Below, one piece after another: positions 36,276 to 44,088 of a stretch of DNA of 64,000 bases. Every line of letters begins with the position of its first letter. Within the stretch, counting starts at the first letter, position 1. The DNA is from Patulibacter americanus DSM 16676. GTDB lineage: Bacteria > Actinomycetota > Thermoleophilia > Solirubrobacterales > Solirubrobacteraceae. Where the stretch lies: assembly GCF_000420025.1 (NCBI RefSeq), contig NZ_ATUD01000002.1:1-64000 (forward strand). The letters are read 5' to 3'. The position numbers were made by a program, and so were the translations under genes. The notes beneath the pieces were generated by a model. That model was not told the DNA's origin. It ran no database searches and worked only from the letters and a program-made list of their open reading frames with translations.

Positions 36276-37580
36276 TCAGGCGTGGACGCCGGGACCGGGG
36301 AGCGCGCCGTGCTCGGCCTCGAACGCCCGCTTGACCCGCGCGAAGACCTCGAGCGCCTCGTCGAGGTGCTGCCGGGTGTGCGTCGCCATGACCGAGGTGC
36401 GCAGGGCGGCGCCGGCCGGCGGCACCGCCGGGTGCAGGGCGGTGTTGACGAACACGCCCGCGTCGAACAGCGCGCGCCAGAGCAGCACGGCCTTCCAGTC
36501 GTCGCCCACGGTGACGGTGACGATGGGGGTGACGACGTCGGTGCGGCCCGTGGCGACGTCCGTCGGGATCGGCTGGGGTTGGACGACGGCGTAGCCCAGA
36601 GCCTCCAGCCCGTCGCGGAGGTAGCGCGCGTTGTCGAGGACGGCGCTCAGGAGCGCGGGGCCCTCGTCGGAGCGGACGATCCGCAGCGCCGCGAGCGCCG
36701 AGCCGACGGCGGCGGGCACGGCCGAGGCCGTGAACAGGAAGGCGCGCGAGCTGATGCGCAGGTACTCGACGACCTCGGTCGTGCCGGCGATGAAGCCGCC
36801 GCACGAGGCCAGCGACTTCGAGAACGTGCCCATCCGCAGGTCGACGCGGTCCTCCACGCCGAGCAGCTCGCTCGTGCCGGCCCCGCGGGCCCCGAGGACG
36901 CCGGCGCCGTGGGCCTCGTCGACCATCAGCCGGGCGCCGTAGCGCTCCGTCAGGTCGGCGATCTCGCGCAGCGGGGCGATGTCGCCCTCCATGGAGAACA
37001 CGCCGTCGACGACGACCAGCACGCCGCCGCCGTCGCCCCGGGCGCGCTGCAGCTGCTTCTCGAGCTTGTCCAGCCGGTTGTGGCGGAACGGACGCAGCTT
37101 CGCCTTCGAGAGCAGGCAGCCGTCGAGGATCGACGCGTGGTCGCCGGAGTCGGCGATGACGGTGTCCGTCGGCCCGAGGATCGTGCCGAGCGTGCCGACG
37201 TTCGCCTGGTGGCCGGTCGAGAAGACGATCGCGTCCTCCGTGCCCATCCACTCCGCGATCTCGCGCTCGAGCTCGAGGTGCAGCGGGATCGTGCCGTTGA
37301 GCAGGCGCGAGCCCGTCAGCCCGGTCCCGTACCGGTCGATCGCGTCGTGGGCCGCCGCGATCACGCGCGGGTCCGACGTCAGGCCGAGGTAGTTGTTGGA
37401 CCCGAGCTGGATCCGCTCGGCGCCCTCCATCGTGACGACGGGCTGCGCGGCGCTCTCCTGCACGTGGAAGTACGGCAGCAGGTCGGCCTCGCGCGCCGCG
37501 GCGAGCTGCTCGGCGCGCTCGTGGCCGCGGACCTTCGCGAAGACGTCGACGGGGGCGGGTGCGGTGGCGGGGTCGGTCAT
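36276..37580 (-). CDS. Alpha-oxoamine synthase, serine palmitoyltransferase-like
   Basis: A 434-residue PLP enzyme that condenses an acyl-CoA with an amino acid. Landmarks: LGSNNYLGLTSDPRV, TGSRLLNGT, DHASILDGCLLS, FSMEGDIAPL, DEAHGAGVLG and the PLP lysine in GTFSKSLAS (about residue 255). The family includes BioF, Kbl and Spt. The C-terminal VNTALHPAVP...RTSVMATHT block looks like bacterial serine palmitoyltransferases rather than BioF (TLTAAHE-type end) or Kbl (QISAAHT-type). No biotin or threonine-degradation gene is near. It is divergent from a GNAT protein across 192 nt. The assignment to Spt is an inference from motifs. Confidence 0.8.
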   Translation of the reverse strand: MTDPATAPAPVDVFAKVRGHERAEQLAAAREADLLPYFHVQESAAQPVVTMEGAERIQLGSNNYLGLTSDPRVIAAAHDAIDRYGTGLTGSRLLNGTIPLHLELEREIAEWMGTEDAIVFSTGHQANVGTLGTILGPTDTVIADSGDHASILDGCLLSKAKLRPFRHNRLDKLEKQLQRARGDGGGVLVVVDGVFSMEGDIAPLREIADLTERYGARLMVDEAHGAGVLGARGAGTSELLGVEDRVDLRMGTFSKSLASCGGFIAGTTEVVEYLRISSRAFLFTASAVPAAVGSALAALRIVRSDEGPALLSAVLDNARYLRDGLEALGYAVVQPQPIPTDVATGRTDVVTPIVTVTVGDDWKAVLLWRALFDAGVFVNTALHPAVPPAGAALRTSVMATHTRQHLDEALEVFARVKRAFEAEHGALPGPGVHA

Positions 37581-37772
37581 GGGCGTTCCCGTCCAATCTA
37601 CGGACCAGCGTCTTCGGCGTGCAGGCGCACGCGCACACGACTCGCGCCTCCGTCCGCCGCCGAGGCCGCCCGGCTTCCGAACCGCGAGCTCGCCCGGCGC
37701 CCGCCCGCGACGCCTGGGGGCGTCCGCCGCGGGCGCACCGGGCCCCGGTCCGACGGTCGGTAGGGTCGAACC

Positions 37773-39002
37773 GTGACCCTGCAGATCCGTCCCGTGCTCA
37801 CGCGCCGGGACCTCAACGCCTTCATCGACCTCCCCTTCCGCCTGTACCGCGACGCGGAGCACTGGGTCTCGATGCCGCGGCTGTTCCTCAAGCAGGAGCT
37901 GGACCGGGGGCGCAACCCGTGGTTCGAGCACGCCGAGGCGGAGTACTTCCTCGCGGAGCGCGACGGGCGCGTCGTCGGGCGCATCACCGCACAGGTCGAC
38001 CGGGCGCTGCACGAGTTCCAGGGCACCCGCTGGGGCCAGTTCGGCTGGTTCGAGTGCGAGGACGACCAGGAGGCCGCGTCGGCCATGATCGACGTCGCGG
38101 CCGCCTGGGTGCGGAGCCGGGGCTGCGACCGCGTCGTCGGACCGTTCTCGTTCACCACGAACGACGAGTGCGGGCTGCTCGTCAACGGCTACGACCGTCC
38201 GCCGATCGTGCTGACGGGCTGGCACTTCCCCTACTACCGGACGCTGCTCGAGAACGCGGGCCTGGTGCGGGCGATGGACACCCTGATGTGGGACCTCCAC
38301 GTGCGCGACCGCGAGCGCGTGCACCCCATGATCTGGAAGATCGCCGACCGCGTGGAGTCCGAGCACGGGATCGTCTCGCGGCACTTCCGCAAGAAGGACA
38401 TCCGCGAGGAGGTCGGGCGGTTCCTCGAGGTCTACAACGCGGCGTGGGAGAAGAACTGGGGCTTCGTGCCACTGAACGAGAAGGAGGTCCGGCACTACGC
38501 GAAGGAGCTGGGGCCCATGCTCGACGAGAACTGGGCGATGGTCTCCGAGATCCCGGAGACGGGTGAGGTCGTCGGTGCCGCCCTCTCCATCCCGGACTAC
38601 AACCAGGTCCTCGCCCGCGTCCGGAACGGCCGCCTGCTGCCCTTCGGCTGGCTCACGCTGCTGCGCCACCGCAAGGAGATCGACCGCGTGCGGGTCTTCG
38701 CCCTCGGCGTCAAGCCGCAGTACCAGCACACCGGGGTGGGGGCCAAGCTCTACGAGATGCACTACCAGTCCGCGATGCGCACGCCCCAGGGCGGCGGTGA
38801 GACGGGCTGGATCCTCGAGTCCAACACCGCCATGAACAAGGCGATGCAGAAGATGGGCGGCACGGTGGCGCGCCGCTACCGGTTCTACGAGCGCCTGCTC
38901 GAGCCGGGCGCCGAGCCGTCCGCGCCGGCGAAGGCGACGAAGTTCACGGGCGACTGGGTCGACGAGGACTCCGTCCTCGCGCACGGGTCCGTCGCGTCCT
39001 GA
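37773..39002 (+). CDS. Large GNAT-fold acyltransferase-like protein
   Basis: A 409-residue protein. The pattern FIDLPFRLYRDAEHWVSM, NPWFEHAEAEYFLAERDGR, VVGRITAQVDRAL, GPFSFTTNDECGLLVNGYD and YYRTLLENAGL belongs to a bacterial family of two-GNAT-domain proteins. The second GNAT domain (about 240-390) has RVFALGVKPQYQHTGVGAKLYE as the acyl-CoA motif. I recall that the bacterial ceramide synthase is a GNAT-type enzyme of this general kind, but I cannot confirm orthology. Together with the divergent SPT-like gene, an N-acyltransferase role is plausible. TAGGGT (37761-37766) is 6 nt before the GTG: leaderless. Confidence 0.75.
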   Translation: MTLQIRPVLTRRDLNAFIDLPFRLYRDAEHWVSMPRLFLKQELDRGRNPWFEHAEAEYFLAERDGRVVGRITAQVDRALHEFQGTRWGQFGWFECEDDQEAASAMIDVAAAWVRSRGCDRVVGPFSFTTNDECGLLVNGYDRPPIVLTGWHFPYYRTLLENAGLVRAMDTLMWDLHVRDRERVHPMIWKIADRVESEHGIVSRHFRKKDIREEVGRFLEVYNAAWEKNWGFVPLNEKEVRHYAKELGPMLDENWAMVSEIPETGEVVGAALSIPDYNQVLARVRNGRLLPFGWLTLLRHRKEIDRVRVFALGVKPQYQHTGVGAKLYEMHYQSAMRTPQGGGETGWILESNTAMNKAMQKMGGTVARRYRFYERLLEPGAEPSAPAKATKFTGDWVDEDSVLAHGSVAS

Positions 39003-39040
39003 CGGCCGGTCCGGCGGCTGCCGCCGCTATCCTCGGACGC

Positions 39041-39358
39041 GTGTTGCCGCCCGAGTCCGCCAAGAACGGCGAGGAGCAGGACGTCGCCGAGCTGGTCGAC
39101 GCCGAGGTCGTCGCCGTCACCGCGCTCGGGACGGAGTCCGCGGTCCACGCGCCCGACGTCGTGCGCCGCCGCCCCGCCGTCGTGGCCGCCCAGGCGGCGG
39201 CCGTCGCCACCACCGGCTTCGTGGCCGGCGCGATCGCCACCGCTGTCGTATCGGGGCGCGTGACCGCCGTGCGGCGCCGCCGCGACGCGAAGCGCCTCCC
39301 GCCCGTGGTCGGCACCCGGCGGTTCCTCGTCGACGTGCACGTCCTCGGCGACCGCTGA
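39041..39358 (+). CDS. Small membrane protein of unknown function
   Basis: A 105-residue protein: acidic N-terminus (EEQDVAELVDAEVV), one Ala/Val-rich helix (about 48-70) and a basic RVTAVRRRRDAKRL segment, ending in RRFLVDVHVLGDR. No known family. TATCCT (39028-39033) lies 7 nt before the GTG start, supporting independent leaderless expression. Confidence 0.65.
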   Translation: MLPPESAKNGEEQDVAELVDAEVVAVTALGTESAVHAPDVVRRRPAVVAAQAAAVATTGFVAGAIATAVVSGRVTAVRRRRDAKRLPPVVGTRRFLVDVHVLGDR

Positions 39359-39401
39359 TCCAGCGCCGCCCGTCCGGCCCGCCGCGTAGGGTGGCTCGGT
39401 C

Positions 39402-40406
39402 GTGAACGGGCCGATCGAGCAGCGCGCGGAGGTCCGGCCTCCCGGGCCCTACCGCCTGCCGCGGCCGTCCGCGGACGGCCTGCTGCGTCGCCGCGGCGAC
39501 GTGCTCTTCCGGTTCCTGCGGGTCGAGGGGCACGGGGTGCTGCTGCGCGCCGCGCAGCTCCGCGACGGGCGGGTCGTGCTCGGCGCCCGCACGGCGGACG
39601 GCCCCGCCGGTCCCACCGCGGCGCGCGACGCCCTCGGGCACGCGCTGCAGCGGTGGCGGTTCTCGCTCGGGGTCGACGTCGACCTGTCCGCCTTCGTGCG
39701 CGCCCACGCGGACGACCCGCTCATCGGGCCCTCCGTGCGTCGCCGCCCGTGGCTGGCCCCGCAGCGTCGGCCTTCGGCGTTCGAGGCGCTGCTCTGCGCC
39801 GTCTGTGAGCAGCTCATCGCGTACGAGGACGCGGTGCGGATCGAGCGGCGGATCATCGCCCGCCACGGCGCGACCCGGCACCCGGACGTGGCGAGCCACC
39901 CGCGCCTGCGCGACGCGCCCGACGCCGTCCGCGTCGCCACGCAGCTCGTCCCCGCGCAGCTCGAGGCCTGCGGGCTGTCGCCGAAGCGGGCCGCGGCGCT
40001 CCACCGCGCGGCTCGCGAGATCGCGGCGGGGCGGATCGACGCCTCCGCCGGCTGCGATCCCGAGCGCCTGCTGCTGCGCCTGGGTCGCCTGCCCGAGATC
40101 GGCACGTGGACCCTGGCGCTCGTCTCCTCCCAGGGCCTGGGTCGCGACGACCGCCCGCCCTCGGGCGACCTGAACCTGCGCAAGGCCCTGGGCCGCATCC
40201 TCACGGGCGACCCGCGTGCGCGGGTGCCCGAGGCCGACGTCGACGCGTGGCTGGCCCGCTACGCCCCGTGGGGCGCGCTGGCCGCCGCGCACATCATGGC
40301 CACGCGGGGCGATCTGCTCCCGGGCCGCGCGGCGGCGGAGGCACGCCCGGCCCGCGGAACCCGAACGGGCCCCGACGCACCGGACGCGATCCCGGCCGCG
40401 GCCTGA
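39402..40406 (+). CDS. DNA-3-methyladenine glycosylase (AlkA/HhH-GPD family)
   Basis: A 334-residue base-excision repair enzyme that removes alkylated bases. The helix-hairpin-helix is RLGRLPEIGTWTLALVSS and the catalytic Asp lies in SGDLNLRKAL (about residue 255), the usual spacing after the hairpin. SAFEALLCAVCEQLIAYEDA is the core helix preceding it. An N-terminal AlkA_N-like beta region (about 20-110) is present. There are no Fe-S cysteines, so this is AlkA type and not Nth/MutY. TAGGGT ends 9 nt before the GTG. Confidence 0.87.
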   Translation: MNGPIEQRAEVRPPGPYRLPRPSADGLLRRRGDVLFRFLRVEGHGVLLRAAQLRDGRVVLGARTADGPAGPTAARDALGHALQRWRFSLGVDVDLSAFVRAHADDPLIGPSVRRRPWLAPQRRPSAFEALLCAVCEQLIAYEDAVRIERRIIARHGATRHPDVASHPRLRDAPDAVRVATQLVPAQLEACGLSPKRAAALHRAAREIAAGRIDASAGCDPERLLLRLGRLPEIGTWTLALVSSQGLGRDDRPPSGDLNLRKALGRILTGDPRARVPEADVDAWLARYAPWGALAAAHIMATRGDLLPGRAAAEARPARGTRTGPDAPDAIPAAA

Positions 40407-40513
40407 GGCGGGGACGGGGGCCGCCGGTGGCTCGCGCCACGCCGGGCCACCCGAGGACGAACGCGGGTGGACCGTGCCTCGCGAAGTCCGACGAGGCCCG
40501 AACCCGAGAAGCA

Positions 40514-40554
40514 CGGGCCGGGGCCCGCACGTTCTCCCCGGGCCGGGGCCCGCA
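40514..40554. repeat. Duplicated 16-nt GC palindrome at convergent gene ends
   Basis: CGGGCCGGGGCCCGCA occurs at 40514-40529 and identically at 40539-40554, abutting the stop of the leftward thiY-like gene. Each copy contains the palindrome GGGCC-GG-GGCCC. This is probably a double terminator for the convergent transcripts. Confidence 0.6.
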
Positions 40555-41688
40555 TCAACTCCCGCGGTAGCCCGGGAGGGTCTGGTCCGGCCGGGCGGCG
40601 CCGTCCGGAGTCTTGCGGCCGACGCCGGCGCCCTCGCCGGCGAGGAAGTCCGTCGTGACGGCGGTGTCGAGGGGGATCTGCTTCTGCAGCAGGCCGTTGT
40701 CGAGCATCCACTGGGCGTAGCGGGCCCACTCGTCCGTGTCGAGCCAGCCCCACGGGCGCTTCGGGTCCTTCGGGAAGAAGGCGCCGACGGTGCGCTCGAG
40801 CGACGCCGTCTGCAGGTCGGGGTCGAGCTCCGGGTTCGCGCGCAGCAGCGGCTTCACGCCCTCCCGGGGGTTGTCGCGGACCGTCGTGTAGCCCTGGCCG
40901 ATCGCGCGGACGAGCCGGCGGATGGAGGACTCCTTGCGGCGCAGCGTGTCGCCGCGGGCCACGAGCACGAGCTCGGCGTAGTTCGGCACGCCCAGCTCGT
41001 CGACGGGGAGGACGCGGGGGCTGCGGTTCTTCTGCTGCAGCTCGACGCCCTCGACGTTCCAGAAGGCGCCGAGGGTGGCGTCGACCCGCCCGGAGATCAG
41101 CGCCTGGTTGAGGTTGAAGCCGACGTCCACGCGCTTGATGTCCGTCGGCTGCAGGCCGGCGGTCTTCGCGATCGTGTCGAGGTAGGCGTCCTGGTACGGG
41201 ATGCCCGCGGTGCCGACCGTCTTGCCCTTGAGGTCCTTCGCCCCGGTGATCCGGCCCTTCGGCAGGCTGATCAGCGAGGTGAGCGGCCGCTGGACGAGGG
41301 CGGCGATCGCCGTGACGTCCTGGCCCTGCGCGCGCGCGAGCAGCAGCTCGGGCTCGTAGGTGATGCCGACGTCGACCTTGCCGGACGCGACGAGCTTCAG
41401 CACGGTGGCGGGGTCGTCCGGGGTCCGCACGTCGACGTCGAGGCCGACCTTGCGGAACGACCCGTCGTCCTGCGCCTGGAAGATCCCGGCGTGGTCGGGG
41501 TTGGGCAGGTAGTCGAGCAGCAGGGAGAGCTTCGTCTGCGGCGGCCCCTGGCCCGCGGCGACGTCCTCCTGCTTCTCGCCGCAGGCCGCGAGGCCCAGGA
41601 CGGTGGCCACGGCGAGGAGCAGCGCCAACGGGCGGGTCCTCGAGGTCGTGCGTCGACGCGCCGGTCGTTCCATCGGTCGTGCTTCCAC
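40555..41688 (-). CDS. thiY: Thiamine-pyrimidine (HMP) ABC substrate-binding lipoprotein, ThiY-like
   Basis: A 377-residue lipoprotein: basic start, hydrophobic helix and lipobox GLAACG. The NMT1/ThiY-like binding fold shows LSLLLDYLPNPDHAGIFQAQ, VDVGITYEPELLLARAQG, KDLKGKTVGTAGIPYQDAYL and FNLNQALISGRVDATLGAFW. Family members bind N-formyl-HMP or related thiamine pyrimidine precursors. The TPP riboswitch covering the ribosome site (GGAGGGAG) makes a thiamine-precursor role nearly certain. The GTG at 41688 is placed by that site. The permease and ATPase follow. Confidence 0.92.
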   Translation of the reverse strand: MEARPMERPARRRTTSRTRPLALLLAVATVLGLAACGEKQEDVAAGQGPPQTKLSLLLDYLPNPDHAGIFQAQDDGSFRKVGLDVDVRTPDDPATVLKLVASGKVDVGITYEPELLLARAQGQDVTAIAALVQRPLTSLISLPKGRITGAKDLKGKTVGTAGIPYQDAYLDTIAKTAGLQPTDIKRVDVGFNLNQALISGRVDATLGAFWNVEGVELQQKNRSPRVLPVDELGVPNYAELVLVARGDTLRRKESSIRRLVRAIGQGYTTVRDNPREGVKPLLRANPELDPDLQTASLERTVGAFFPKDPKRPWGWLDTDEWARYAQWMLDNGLLQKQIPLDTAVTTDFLAGEGAGVGRKTPDGAARPDQTLPGYRGS

Positions 41689-41693
41689 GGTGC

Positions 41694-41773
41694 TCCCTCC
41701 GCCGGTATGAACCGGATCAGGTCGTCGGGTCGACGCGGCCCAAGCGTCCTCTCAGCCCCTGCCAGGACTCCCC
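41694..41773 (-). ncRNA. TPP riboswitch (THI element)
   Basis: On the minus strand: GGGGAGTCCT at the 5' end, CTGAGAGG in the pyrimidine-sensing loop, then GACCTGATCCGG and TTCATACCGGCGGAGGGA. All conserved THI-box blocks are in order. The 3' end merges with the ribosome site of the thiY-like gene, so TPP binding should block translation. A possible -10 (ATACCCT on the minus strand) lies about 15 nt upstream. Confidence 0.95.
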
Positions 41774-41837
41774 GGTTGTACGGACGGCGAGGGTATCGCG
41801 TCGTCCCGGACCGCCGCCGCGGGGCGGGCCGGTGGGG

Positions 41838-42623
41838 TCAGCGGCCGTCGGCGCCGCGGTGGGCCCACGGGGCCAGCAGCCGGCCGAGCCCGGCGAGCGC
41901 CCCGGTGGTGACGATCGCGAACGCGGCGAGGATCGCGACGGCCGCGAACGCCCGCGCCGTGTCGAGCTGCGCGGTCTGGATGACCCCGCCCAGGCCGCCG
42001 CGGCCCTGCTCGTAGCCCGCGTACTCCGCGAAGATCGCCGCGATCCCGCCGATCGCGACGGAGACCTTGGCTCCGGAGATGGCGGCGGGCAGGGCGGCGG
42101 GCAGCTCGACCCAGCGCATCCGCTGCCAGCGGCTCGCGCCCATGGTGCGCAGCAGCCGGTCGAGGTCCGGGTCCGTGCGGTCCAGCGCGTCGAGGGTGGC
42201 GATCGTGACGGGGAAGAAGCAGATGATCGCGACGATCGCGAGCTTCGGCTGCAGGCCGAACCCGAGCCAGAAGACGAGCACGGGGGCCAGGACGGGCAGC
42301 GGGATGGCCTGGCTGCCGACGACGAGCGGGCCCAGCGTGGCGCGGACGACGCGGGAGAGGTGCATGGCCACCGCGAGCAGCGCGCCGACGACGAGCGCGA
42401 TCGCCAGGCCGAAGAGGATCTCCTGCGCCGTGCGGAGGAAGGCCTCCCACAGGAGGGCACGGTCGTCCACGAGGGTGTCGAGGACCGTGGTCGGCGCGGG
42501 CAGCAGGATCTCGTCGACGCCGGCGATCCGCACGTACGCCTGCCAGCCGCCGAGCAGCAGCAGCGGTCCGAGGACGCCGAGCAGCACGCGGAGCGGGCGG
42601 GGGAGGGGGGAGCGGTCGTTCAC
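41838..42623 (-). CDS. ABC transporter permease (thiamine precursor)
   Basis: A 261-residue BPD-type permease with six helices. The cytoplasmic coupling loop AISGAKVSVAIGGIAAIFAEY and the upstream LLRTMGASRWQRMRWVELP carry the EAA-like motif of the SsuC/TauC/ThiX class. The start is a GTG overlapping the stop of the ATPase gene (GTGA). The gene order on this strand is ATPase, permease and then, transcribed separately, the start of the riboswitch unit lies to the left. The binding protein is therefore expressed from its own TPP-controlled promoter. Confidence 0.9.
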   Translation of the reverse strand: MNDRSPLPRPLRVLLGVLGPLLLLGGWQAYVRIAGVDEILLPAPTTVLDTLVDDRALLWEAFLRTAQEILFGLAIALVVGALLAVAMHLSRVVRATLGPLVVGSQAIPLPVLAPVLVFWLGFGLQPKLAIVAIICFFPVTIATLDALDRTDPDLDRLLRTMGASRWQRMRWVELPAALPAAISGAKVSVAIGGIAAIFAEYAGYEQGRGGLGGVIQTAQLDTARAFAAVAILAAFAIVTTGALAGLGRLLAPWAHRGADGR

Positions 42624-43423
42624 GCGGCGGACGCCTCGCGGCCGGCGGCGATCGCGGCGTGCAGGGCGTCGTGGACCGCGCGGCGGGCGGCGACGATCGC
42701 GGGATCGGCCGGGTCGCGGCGGGCGACGGTGCCGCCGGCCGCGGTGCGCGGGTCCGCCACGGGGATCGTGGCCACGACCCGCGCGGGACGCGGGGAGAGG
42801 ACGACGACGCGGTCGCCCAGCAGCACGGCCTCCTCCACGTCGTGGGTGACGAGCAGGACGCTGCGCGGTCGGGCGTCGAGGAGCTGGGCCAGCCAGGTGC
42901 GCAGCTCCTCGCGGGTGATCGCGTCGAGGGCGCCGAACGGCTCGTCCAGGCAGACGAGCTCGCGCTCGGTGGCCAGCGCGCGGAGGAACGAGACGCGCTG
43001 GCGCATGCCGCCGGAGAGCGCGTCGGGCCGCGAGCGCGCGAACCGCCCCAGGTCGACCCGCTCGAGCAGCTCGCCCGCGCGGGCGCGGGCCTCGCGGCGG
43101 CCGGCCCCGGCGATCCGCAGGGGCAGGGCGACGTTGTCGCGGGCGTCGAGCCAGGGGAGCAGCAGGTCGCGCTGGGGCATGAGCGCGGCCGCCTGCGCGG
43201 TCAGCTCCCCGGCGTCGGGGGCCTGCAGGCCGCAGACGATCTCGAGCAGCGTCGACTTGCCGCAGCCGGACGGGCCGACGAGGGCGACGACCTCGCCGTG
43301 GGCGATCCGCAGGTCGATCCCGTCGAGGACGGGGAGGGTGCCGAGCCGGCGCCGGACGCCACGCGCCACGAGCGGGTCGGCGACCGGGGCGGCCGCCTGC
43401 GGAGTCGTCTCGTGCACCGGCAC
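42620..43423 (-). CDS. ABC transporter ATPase (thiamine precursor)
   Basis: A 267-residue ATPase of the SsuB/TauB/ThiZ class. Walker A GPSGCGKST, Q-loop MPQRDLLLPW, signature LSGGMRQR, Walker B LVCLDEPFGALD and LLVTHDVEEAV are all intact. The MPQRDLLLPW Q-loop is typical of this nitrate/sulfonate/pyrimidine subfamily. It is coupled to the permease by a GTGA overlap. Confidence 0.93.
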   Translation of the reverse strand: MPVHETTPQAAAPVADPLVARGVRRRLGTLPVLDGIDLRIAHGEVVALVGPSGCGKSTLLEIVCGLQAPDAGELTAQAAALMPQRDLLLPWLDARDNVALPLRIAGAGRREARARAGELLERVDLGRFARSRPDALSGGMRQRVSFLRALATERELVCLDEPFGALDAITREELRTWLAQLLDARPRSVLLVTHDVEEAVLLGDRVVVLSPRPARVVATIPVADPRTAAGGTVARRDPADPAIVAARRAVHDALHAAIAAGREASAA

Positions 43424-43515
43424 GGCAGGCTATCCGACCGCCGCGCCGATCCCGCGGCCCGACGTGCTGTCGTGTGATCGGGCGGGCCGTCGGCCGCGGC
43501 GGAGGCCACAGCCGC

Positions 43516-44046
43516 TCAGGCCGCACCCGGCCCCGGCATGATCAGCAGCGAGCTCTGGGCGGTCGCGAGCACCTTGCCCGCCGCGTCGACGACCTCGCCC
43601 TCGGCGAAGGCCACGCGACGCCCCGGCTTGGTCACGCGGCCGTGCACCCGCACCTCGCCGGCGTTCGCGTGCACCGGACGCAGGTAGTTCACCTTGATCT
43701 CGATCGACGTGTAGCCCACCCCGGCCGGCAGCGTGCTGTGGACGGCGCACCCGAGCGCGGAGTCGAGCATCGTGCAGACGTAGCCGCCGTGGACGAGGCC
43801 GATCGGGTTGTAGACGGACTCGTCGGGCACCCCGACGAACGTCACGGCACCCTCCGCGACCTCGCCGAGATCGAAGCCCATGAGCCGGGCGATGGGCGGC
43901 GCGGGGATCCGCCCGGCGGCCATCTCGCGCAGGAACGCGATGCCGGGCAGCGCCGTCCCGGCGGCCGCGGTCGCCATCGGGTCCTCCCAGGTGATGGTCT
44001 TCTCGCGCGTGGCGAGCGGCGCGGCGGGCTGGGTGGGTTCGGTCAT
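43516..44046 (-). CDS. PaaI-type hotdog thioesterase
   Basis: A 176-residue acyl-CoA thioesterase-like protein. NPIGLVHGGYVCTMLDSALGCAV is the hotdog active-site helix with the conserved His-Gly-Gly, and YTSIEIKVNYLRPV the following strand. PaaI-type enzymes hydrolyse CoA thioesters, often phenylacetyl-type. The first 45 residues are an extension. TAGGGT (44054-44059, minus) lies 7 nt before the ATG at 44046, so the transcript is leaderless and the ATG three codons earlier is unlikely. Confidence 0.88.
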   Translation of the reverse strand: MTEPTQPAAPLATREKTITWEDPMATAAAGTALPGIAFLREMAAGRIPAPPIARLMGFDLGEVAEGAVTFVGVPDESVYNPIGLVHGGYVCTMLDSALGCAVHSTLPAGVGYTSIEIKVNYLRPVHANAGEVRVHGRVTKPGRRVAFAEGEVVDAAGKVLATAQSSLLIMPGPGAA

Positions 44047-44088
44047 GCGACCCACCCTACCGCGGGTCGCAACGGCCGGTCGGACGGC

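Noticed and set aside
36276-37580. Biotin synthesis gene bioF
   Set aside because: The general family fits, but no bioA, bioB or bioD is adjacent and the C-terminal block looks Spt-like; kept as an alternative only.
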